From assembly GCA_964645935.1 (NCBI GenBank), contig CAZYAK010000047.1:1-11797 (forward strand): a stretch of 11,797 nt of DNA, given 5' to 3'. Within the stretch, counting starts at the first letter, position 1, and every line of letters begins with the position of its first letter. The position numbers were made by a program, and so were the translations under genes. A model generated the notes under the pieces. That model saw only the letters and a list, made by a program, of their open reading frames with translations. It had not been told where the DNA came from and searched no databases. This DNA comes from CAZYAK01 sp964645935 (lineage in GTDB: Bacteria; Patescibacteriota; Gracilibacteria; Peribacterales; Peribacteraceae). Shown one piece after another: positions 7,347-11,797 of the stretch.

Positions 7347-7352
7347 TATACT
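7324..7352 (+). promoter_or_regulatory. Promoter of the 176-aa membrane protein gene
   Basis: TTGCTC (7324-7329), a 17-base spacer and TATACT (7347-7352) make one of the best promoters in the window. The ATG at 7377 begins 24 bases after the -10 box, so a leader of about 17 bases without a Shine-Dalgarno match is predicted. Confidence 0.7.
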
Positions 7353-7376
7353 AATGAGATTCCTTCCCACACCCAC

Positions 7377-7907
7377 ATGGACAACCGTGCTCTCGCCGTC
7401 TCCGTCTGTGGAGGCATTGTCGGCGTGATCATCGCCGGAGGGGCGCTTGCACTCGGCAACCCGCCCGTCACGGGCAGCGCGCTCGACGTGGCGTTCTACA
7501 CGGTGCCCGAGAACATCGGCAACTCCCGCGGCCGCTATATCGAGGACAGCGGTGTGCGCATCGCCGAACCCGAGGTGCGGAAGTACCCCACTGTCCGCGA
7601 GGAGAGCGCGTCGTCCGCCCCGGTGGAGGAGGCCGAACCCACATCCTGTGAGACCGCCGTCGCCATCGCTGAGGACATGCGCGCTTCGTTGAAGAAGACG
7701 CTCCCGCGCGACCCCGCCACCCGCCGCACTCTGCAGGATGCCGTGGACGCGCTGGCCGCCGCGTACTGTCCCGCGGCCGAGGCGCCGTCTGCGGACAAGC
7801 CCGCCGTCCGTCGTAACAACAAGTGCGAGCAGTACGTGTCCAACGCGCTGCGCCACACCCAGTGCAAGATCAACGAGACGCACGGCCAGCCGTACCGCGG
7901 CTACTGA
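7377..7907 (+). CDS. Membrane-anchored or exported 176-aa protein, unknown
   Basis: I do not recognise this protein. Residues about 6-27 (LAVSVCGGIVGVIIAGGALA) form one hydrophobic segment behind the short N-terminus MDNR, so it is probably a single-pass inner-membrane protein with an extracytoplasmic domain. The rest is hydrophilic: a Glu/Pro/Ser-rich linker (about 64-90), a helical part (91-130) and a basic tail (145-176). Four cysteines in the outer part (91, 131, 150, 163) could pair as two disulphides, which would fit an exported domain. The ATG at 7377 gives the membrane segment at the N-terminus and fits the promoter; earlier in-frame codons lie upstream of the predicted transcription start. 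A terminator-like hairpin follows the TGA. Confidence 0.7.
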   Translation: MDNRALAVSVCGGIVGVIIAGGALALGNPPVTGSALDVAFYTVPENIGNSRGRYIEDSGVRIAEPEVRKYPTVREESASSAPVEEAEPTSCETAVAIAEDMRASLKKTLPRDPATRRTLQDAVDALAAAYCPAAEAPSADKPAVRRNNKCEQYVSNALRHTQCKINETHGQPYRGY

Positions 7908-7925
7908 GCCGCCTTGCCAGGGCAC

Positions 7926-7977
7926 GCAACCCGGGGCGCCGAGCAAGGCGCCCTGTTTGGTGGGGAACACGGGTTGC
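7926..7977. repeat. Nested inverted repeat before the first purP gene
   Basis: Outer arms GCAACCCG (7926-7933) and CGGGTTGC (7970-7977) are perfect 8-bp complements. They enclose the perfect 7-bp hairpin at 7934-7953. The right outer arm overlaps the putative -35 box (TTGCTT, 7974-7979) of the following promoter, so the structure sits exactly at the gene boundary. Confidence 0.75.
7934..7958 (+). terminator. Terminator-like hairpin
   Basis: GGGCGCC (7934-7940), loop GAGCAA and GGCGCCC (7947-7953), followed by TGTTT, form a strong GC stem 26 bases after the stop of the 176-aa gene. The T-tract is short, so termination may be partial. Confidence 0.55.
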
Positions 7978-8003
7978 TTCCCGTGTCCGCGCTTTGCTAG
8001 ATT
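7974..8003 (+). promoter_or_regulatory. Promoter of the first purP gene
   Basis: TTGCTT (7974-7979), an 18-base spacer and extended -10 TGC-TAGATT (7995-8003) precede the ATG at 8016 by 12 bases. The predicted leader is only about five bases. The -35 box overlaps an inverted-repeat arm. Confidence 0.6.
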
Positions 8004-8015
8004 GCACGAAACCCT

Positions 8016-9065
8016 ATGACGCTCCCCGCACCCGTCCCGGCTTCTCGCGAACCCAAGGATTTTACCATTGCCACGATGGGCAGCCACTCCGCGTTGCAGA
8101 TCCTCAAGGGCGCACGTGACGAGGGCATGCGCAACATCGTCATCTGCAAGAAGGGGAAGGAACGCCCGTACCAGAGCTACGGCGTGGCCGACGAGATCCT
8201 CCTCGTCGATGAGTGGTCGGAGTGGGACCGGGTGGAACAGGAACTGCTCAAGCGCAACGCTATCGTTATTCCGCATGGGTCGTTTGTCTCGTACCTCGGC
8301 GCGAAGCGCGTGGGCGAGCTCAAGAACATGTACTACGGCACCAAAGACGTCCTCCGTTGGGAGTCCGATCGGAGCATGCAGCGGGAATGGCTGTTGCAGT
8401 CCGAGCTCCAGCTCCCCCGCGTCTTCGCCAAGCCCGAAGATATCGACCGCCCGGTGATTGTGAAGTTCCACGGAGCTGGCGGGGGATTCGGGTACTTCGT
8501 CGTCCGCTCCGCGGAGCAGTTCTACGAGGTGAAGAACCGCAAGTACCCCGATGAGAACGATTTCATCATCCAGGAATACGTCATCGGCGTGCCGTTGTAC
8601 GTGCACTATTTCCACTCGCCGCTCACGGGGGAGCTGGAGATTATGAGCTTTGACAAGCGCTACGAGTCCAACGCGGACTCCATTGGGCGCATCAAGGCGG
8701 AGGACCAGCTGGCGAGTAACATCCACACCAGCTACACGGTGGTGGGCAACCACGCGCTCGTGGTGCGCGAGTCCATGCTTCCGGAGTTCTTCGAGATGGG
8801 CGCCCGGGTGGTGGAGACCAGCAAGAAGCTTGGCATGGCCAAGGGCCTCTTTGGGCCGTTCTGCCTGGAGACCATCGTCACCCGCAAACTCCAGGTGTTC
8901 GTGTTTGAGATCTCGGCGCGCATCGTGGCGGGCACCAACCCGTTCATCAATGGCTCGCCCTACACCGACCTCAAGTACGATGTTCCCATGAGCACGGGAC
9001 GCCGCATCGCCCGCGAGATCAAGACGGCTGTATCGCAGGGGCGTCTGCAGGAAATCCTCGGCTGA
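8016..9065 (+). CDS. purP: PurP-family ATP-grasp ligase (formate-AICAR ligase type), intact motifs
   Basis: This 349-aa protein closely resembles archaeal PurP. That enzyme uses ATP and formate to turn AICAR into FAICAR, the tetrahydrofolate-independent version of the penultimate purine step. Family blocks are present in order: GSHS (22-25), PHGSF (86-90), LRWESDR (113-119), the glycine loop FHGAGGGFGYF (151-161), QEYV (186-189), HYFHSPLTGELE (197-208), DKRYESN (213-219), VVRES (249-253), GPFCLE (280-285) and FEISARIVAGTN (297-308), which carries the late ATP-grasp acidic/metal region. Length is close to my recollection of the M. jannaschii enzyme. Within the glycine loop, this protein has H and G where I recall P and R. 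The ATG at 8016 fits the promoter. A second, diverged copy starts 42 bases after the stop. Formate-AICAR ligase activity is inferred; a related ligation on another substrate is possible. Confidence 0.88.
   Translation: MTLPAPVPASREPKDFTIATMGSHSALQILKGARDEGMRNIVICKKGKERPYQSYGVADEILLVDEWSEWDRVEQELLKRNAIVIPHGSFVSYLGAKRVGELKNMYYGTKDVLRWESDRSMQREWLLQSELQLPRVFAKPEDIDRPVIVKFHGAGGGFGYFVVRSAEQFYEVKNRKYPDENDFIIQEYVIGVPLYVHYFHSPLTGELEIMSFDKRYESNADSIGRIKAEDQLASNIHTSYTVVGNHALVVRESMLPEFFEMGARVVETSKKLGMAKGLFGPFCLETIVTRKLQVFVFEISARIVAGTNPFINGSPYTDLKYDVPMSTGRRIAREIKTAVSQGRLQEILG
8616..8639 (+). repeat. 24-bp exact direct repeat shared by both purP genes, copy 1
   Basis: These 24 bases are identical to 9768-9791 and encode SPLTGELE in the same frame in both genes, although the proteins differ greatly elsewhere. 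Confidence 0.85.
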
Positions 9066-9095
9066 GGCGCGCTTTCGGTGTGGGCATCCGGCCAG

Positions 9096-9101
9096 TACAC
9101 T
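9096..9101 (+). promoter_or_regulatory. -10 box of the second purP gene
   Basis: TACACT ends six bases before the ATG at 9108, with no Shine-Dalgarno sequence between. The possible -35 (TTTCGG, 9073-9078, 17-base spacer) is poor. Readthrough from the first purP gene is also possible. Confidence 0.45.
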
Positions 9102-9107
9102 CTCCCC

Positions 9108-10241
9108 ATGGATATCGCTTCGCTCCTCAAGGAATACGACCGCAACGCACTCACGGTAGGTGTCCTTGGCGGACACAGCGGTTTGGATGTCGCGCATGGC
9201 GCTAAACAGCTGGGCTTCAGTACGGTCGCGGTGGCGAGGAAGGGGCGCGAGAAGACGTACGACCGCTACTTCAAGACACAAGGCGGCCGTGGGTGCGTGG
9301 ATACGTGCATTGTGGTTGACCAGTTCGAAGACGTGCTTCTGGACGAACATCAGCGGAAATTGCGTTCTTTGAACACGGTTTTTGTGCACAACCGGTATTT
9401 CTGGGTCTATTTCAAGGATTTTTCTCGAGTAGAAGAGGAATTTCATGTTCCAATCTTTGGTTCACGCACCCTCCTCAAGCTGGAGGAGCGGGACCAGCCG
9501 TACAACCAGTACTCGCTGCTCCACGATGCCGGCATCCGGACTCCCAAGATCTTCCAGAGCGCCAAGGACATCGATCGCCCGGTGCTGGTGAAGGCGGCGG
9601 AGGCGACTCGATCGTACGAGCGAGCATTTTTCGTGGCTACCAACCCAAAAGACTACGAGCAGGAAGGGAGCCGACGCGAGGCCGAGGGCAAAGTCTCTCC
9701 GCAGTGGCGCAAGGCCACCATCGAGGAGTTTGTGGTGGGCGCACCCGTGAACTTCAATTTCTTCTGGTCGCCGCTCACGGGGGAGCTGGAGCTGCTTGGT
9801 ACCGACACCCGCCGCCAGACCAACCTGGACGGCTTTCTCCGGATGACCGCGGAGCAGCAGATCGTCGCTGGGAAGGCTGTTCCCATGAAGATGATTGAGA
9901 CCGGCCACATTGCCGTTACCGTGAAGGAGTCCATCCTGGAGAAGGCCTTCGAGTTGGGGGAGAAATTCGTCAAAGCCACGCAGAAGCTGCCCAAGTCGCT
10001 CGATCCGTCTCAGCAGGGGATCATCGGCCCCTTCGCGCTCCAAGGCGCGGTGGTGGCGGAGGATGGCAAGGAGGACATTGTGATGTTTGACGTATCGCTG
10101 CGCATCCCTGGCTCCCCAGGCACCGCCTCCACGCCGTACTCTGGCTACCTCTACGGCGAATCTATGAGTGTGGGCGAGCGCATTGCGATGGAGCTTCGCA
10201 ATGCCGTCGACCAAGACGCGCTGGAGAAGGTGCTCACCTAA
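9108..10241 (+). CDS. Diverged PurP paralogue (ATP-grasp), several key motifs replaced
   Basis: This 377-aa protein is collinear with the upstream PurP but has lost many of its signature blocks. GSHS is GGHS (21-24), PHGSF is VHNRYF (93-98), LRWESDR is LKLEERD (123-129), and the glycine loop is AAEATRSYERAFF (163-175). DKRYESN is DTRRQTN (233-239), GPFCLE is GPFALQ (307-312), and FEISARIVAGTN is FDVSLRIPGSPG (327-338). Overall fold markers remain (IEEFVVG, SPLTGELELLG, SVGERIAMELRNA). It may be a partner subunit of the upstream PurP, a regulator, or a ligase with another substrate. From memory, some archaea also carry more than one PurP paralogue. I start it at the ATG at 9108 rather than the GTG at 9078, because the ATG follows a -10 box and matches the family N-terminus. 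Confidence 0.85.
   Translation: MDIASLLKEYDRNALTVGVLGGHSGLDVAHGAKQLGFSTVAVARKGREKTYDRYFKTQGGRGCVDTCIVVDQFEDVLLDEHQRKLRSLNTVFVHNRYFWVYFKDFSRVEEEFHVPIFGSRTLLKLEERDQPYNQYSLLHDAGIRTPKIFQSAKDIDRPVLVKAAEATRSYERAFFVATNPKDYEQEGSRREAEGKVSPQWRKATIEEFVVGAPVNFNFFWSPLTGELELLGTDTRRQTNLDGFLRMTAEQQIVAGKAVPMKMIETGHIAVTVKESILEKAFELGEKFVKATQKLPKSLDPSQQGIIGPFALQGAVVAEDGKEDIVMFDVSLRIPGSPGTASTPYSGYLYGESMSVGERIAMELRNAVDQDALEKVLT
9768..9791 (+). repeat. 24-bp exact direct repeat shared by both purP genes, copy 2
   Basis: Identical to 8616-8639 and in the same reading frame (SPLTGELE). The flanking bases differ on both sides. Confidence 0.85.
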
Positions 10242-10250
10242 ATTTTCGCA

Positions 10251-10296
10251 GCCACGAGAGCTGGCCAGCTCCATGAGTCTCTCGCGCTCGCGTGGC
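10251..10296. repeat. Palindromic region between purP paralogue and 225-aa gene
   Basis: GAGCTGGCCAGCTC (10258-10271) is a perfect 14-bp palindrome. It lies within wider complementary arms, GCCACG (10251-10256) / CGTGGC (10291-10296) and CGAGAG (10255-10260) / CTCTCG (10279-10284). No T-tract follows. It ends about 10 bases before the next extended -10 box and could be an operator or a weak terminator. Confidence 0.5.
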
Positions 10297-10306
10297 GCTT
10301 GCGGAG

Positions 10307-10315
10307 TGCTATCGT
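10307..10315 (+). promoter_or_regulatory. Extended -10 promoter of the 225-aa gene
   Basis: TGC-TATCGT matches TGnTAnnnT. Transcription from about 10322 would give a leader of roughly 60 bases before the ATG at 10385. The leader holds an inverted repeat ATCGGA (10328-10333) / TCCGAT (10347-10352) and the palindrome GTGCGCGCAC (10365-10374). Confidence 0.45.
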
Positions 10316-10384
10316 GATAGTCTCCCCATCGGATCGTGTCGCGCGGTCCGATCCCTCTCCGCGCGTGCGCGCACATCGTGTCCG

Positions 10385-11062
10385 ATGCCCCTCAGTTCCG
10401 CCCCCGACGCGCGATTGCGCAACGGGACCATCCTCGAAGCCCAAGAACGCAGACCCGCCCTCTGCCCCGAGTTCATGTCCGCGCAGCTGCGCACGCTCGT
10501 GCGTTGGACGCTACTGCGGCGTGGTGTGCCCCATTCTGTCTCCGACCTGGAATTGCCGGCCTCTGTCCCCGACATTGTGCGGGTGATGCAGGCTCTGTGT
10601 GCCGACCTTGAGCTCTGGGTCGATCGCTTCGCCGGCCTCTACCGTGAGCTCTGCGGCCCGCGCGAGGGCATCCCGCTCAACGTGGCGGAGCACGTGCTGC
10701 CGGGGATGTTTACCGAGATCGCGGCGTCCCCGGACCTACGCGACCATCGCCACTTCCTCAACGACGCGCTGCGCGTGCCCGCCGCCGGCGTGAATCCGCT
10801 CGTCCTGCGGCGACTGAGGTCGTATTTTTGCATCGACCGTCGCTGGCAGCCCGACGTCGCGGCGGAGCTCGGGCGTGTCCCGCACGATGTGGATGTGGGT
10901 GTGGACGGCGCGCTCGTCACGCTGCGCAAGCGTGTCATCCCCCCGCATGCCCCCGGCGACGTGTTCCGCGTGTTCTTGGCCTATCCCAACGTCCGGGGGA
11001 GCGGAATCGGGTGCATTGAGCGGTACAAGGATCACCACGAGAAGGCGTTTGCGGGGATATAA
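10385..11062 (+). CDS. Unrecognised 225-aa protein
   Basis: I do not recognise this protein. It appears soluble, with no signal peptide or transmembrane helix. The N-terminal half looks helical (LRTLVRWTLLRRG, IVRVMQALCADLELWVDRF); the C-terminal half has an Arg-rich patch (LVLRRLRSYFCIDRRW), a short stretch DVDVGVDGALVTLRKRV and ends YKDHHEKAFAGI. The ATG at 10385 is preferred, but an internal ATG at 10474 (MSAQLRTL) is possible. The upstream in-frame GTG at 10292 lies before the predicted promoter. The gene sits between the purP paralogue and tRNA-Ala with its own promoter, so no shared function can be read from context. Confidence 0.65.
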   Translation: MPLSSAPDARLRNGTILEAQERRPALCPEFMSAQLRTLVRWTLLRRGVPHSVSDLELPASVPDIVRVMQALCADLELWVDRFAGLYRELCGPREGIPLNVAEHVLPGMFTEIAASPDLRDHRHFLNDALRVPAAGVNPLVLRRLRSYFCIDRRWQPDVAAELGRVPHDVDVGVDGALVTLRKRVIPPHAPGDVFRVFLAYPNVRGSGIGCIERYKDHHEKAFAGI

Positions 11063-11125
11063 CAACGCCCACGCAGGGAGCGGGACGTGCTGGAAAAGGG
11101 ATGGCGGGCTCTGTATCGATTTCTT

Positions 11126-11134
11126 TGCTATACT
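11126..11134 (+). promoter_or_regulatory. Extended -10 promoter of tRNA-Ala
   Basis: TGC-TATACT ends ten bases before the first base of the tRNA, placing the transcription start about four bases upstream of the mature 5' end. This is the best extended -10 match in the window. Confidence 0.65.
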
Positions 11135-11144
11135 CTGGTGCAGT

Positions 11145-11220
11145 GGGGCTGTAGCTCATTTGGTAGAGCACCTGCTTTGCAAGCAGGGGGTAAGGGGTTC
11201 GAATCCCCTCAGCTCCACCA
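11145..11220 (+). tRNA. tRNA-Ala (UGC)
   Basis: A full 76-base cloverleaf with acceptor stem GGGGCTG (11145-11151) / CAGCTCC (11210-11216), including the G3:U70 wobble pair that identifies tRNA-Ala. The anticodon loop TTTGCAA gives anticodon TGC. The D loop has the conserved GG and the T loop is TTCGAAT. The discriminator base is A and CCA is encoded. Confidence 0.97.
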
Positions 11221-11264
11221 GCCAAGTCGCGCAAGCGCTGCGGGCTCCCAGACTCGCGGCGTTA

Positions 11265-11797
11265 TTACATATCCATCTTGTCATCGAGGAAGTACGGCCG
11301 TTTCTCTGCTGGCTGTAATTTGGGATCAATGCGCAGGCGAATCGTTCGGCGGTTTGTGTGTGTTTCCAGCTCCTTCACTACCCTGCCCAGGAGTACACCC
11401 TTGTCACTAAACACACGGGTCTCACCATCCACATGCCCGAACGCATGTCCGTAGACATCAGCGCCAACGGGCCAAACATCGGTACCATCGTCATCCCAGT
11501 GAATATCCACCAACTTCGGCTGACGCACGTGCTCGGCATCGAGAGTACCCGGCGGTATCGTCCTATCGATAGAAAACGCATGTTTCGAGCCAACCAAGGT
11601 ATCGAGCTGTTTCCTAAACGCATCTTCAAGTAAGCGGAGGCCCGCACCCACCCAACTGCCAGGGCCACCAACGACGTGGGCAATTGTCTCTCCTCCATTG
11701 CCGTCGGTATTGTTCAGTGATGTGTGATGACTGTTGGGGATACGATCAAGATCGGGCGGTGTAGCACGCACTTCGGTATTTCTCGCATTGTTGGAGT
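11265..11797 (-). CDS. 5'-truncated gene, unknown product
   Basis: An open frame runs from the right window edge to a TAA at 11267-11265, giving at least 177 residues. No in-frame ATG lies near the edge; the only nearby candidate is a GTG at 11771, but the frame stays open past it, so the true start is probably outside the window. I do not recognise the product. It has a Gly-rich stretch (GGETIAHVVGGPGSWVGAG), an acidic segment (PKLVDIHWDDDGTDVWPVGA), a beta-rich part (YGHAFGHVDGETRVFSDKGV) and a charged C-terminal end (RRTIRLRIDPKLQPAEKRPY). Its codons look less GC-rich than those of the neighbouring genes. It converges on tRNA-Ala, with 44 bases between them. Confidence 0.6.
   Translation of the reverse strand, partial: SNNARNTEVRATPPDLDRIPNSHHTSLNNTDGNGGETIAHVVGGPGSWVGAGLRLLEDAFRKQLDTLVGSKHAFSIDRTIPPGTLDAEHVRQPKLVDIHWDDDGTDVWPVGADVYGHAFGHVDGETRVFSDKGVLLGRVVKELETHTNRRTIRLRIDPKLQPAEKRPYFLDDKMDM

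Noticed and set aside
7120..7428. 102-codon plus-strand frame starting at the tRNA-Cys CCA
   Set aside because: Its composition is irregular, it overlaps the promoter and start of the 176-aa gene, and it has no upstream signal. The inverted repeats here fit non-coding DNA better.
7140..9446. Very long open frame of 768 codons on the minus strand
   Set aside because: It lies antisense to the 176-aa gene and both purP genes, which have clear family motifs and promoters. The His/Arg/Leu-rich translation without domains is typical of an antisense frame in GC-rich DNA.
1..11797. Alternative genetic code (UGA as glycine), as in some CPR lineages
   Set aside because: TGA closes several genes at sensible positions, including the kinase, the first purP gene and the 176-aa gene, and no domain continues across a TGA, apart from the frameshift case described.
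1..11797. CRISPR array, insertion sequence or prophage
   Set aside because: I found no regularly spaced repeats, transposase, integrase or phage structural genes. The repeats present are short and local.

Overview
The window looks like a piece of a GC-rich bacterial genome, most likely a Patescibacteria/CPR lineage such as Peregrinibacteria/Peribacteria. This is inferred, not proven. Bacterial signs are a Sec signal peptide, a lipoprotein lipobox, sigma70-type -10/-35 promoters and two tRNA genes with encoded CCA. The CPR hint is a small conserved protein (1957-2568) whose core I recall from CPR genomes. TGA, TAG and TAA all act as stops, so the standard bacterial code (table 11) fits.

Layout: positions 1-6155 hold five minus-strand genes. 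Downstream to upstream they are a 160-aa helical protein, a membrane-anchored TPR protein, the CPR-type 203-aa protein, a PfkB-family sugar/nucleoside kinase, and an 841-aa secreted, C-terminally anchored protein with Ig-like and fibronectin type III domains. A divergent promoter region (6156-6304) separates these from the plus-strand block: a 196-aa lipoprotein, tRNA-Cys(GCA), a structured non-coding stretch, a 176-aa membrane-anchored protein, a terminator-like hairpin, two tandem ATP-grasp genes of the PurP family, an unrecognised 225-aa protein and tRNA-Ala(UGC). A 5'-truncated minus-strand gene runs off the right edge.

How the genes work together: apart from the purP pair and the close kinase/203-aa pair, there is little sign of one operon or pathway. 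Most genes have their own -10 box. For six of them the box sits only 6-10 nt before the start codon, with no Shine-Dalgarno sequence, which predicts leaderless transcripts. The surface protein, the lipoprotein and the two membrane-anchored proteins look like envelope components.

The most notable content is (1) two adjacent archaeal-type PurP homologues, the first with intact family motifs and the second with many of them replaced; (2) the repeated leaderless promoter architecture; (3) a tRNA-Cys with paired unusual bases at positions 18 and 55 (A18/G55) beside a canonical tRNA-Ala; and (4) an apparent one-base frameshift that cuts an acidic repeat tail off the CPR-type 203-aa protein.
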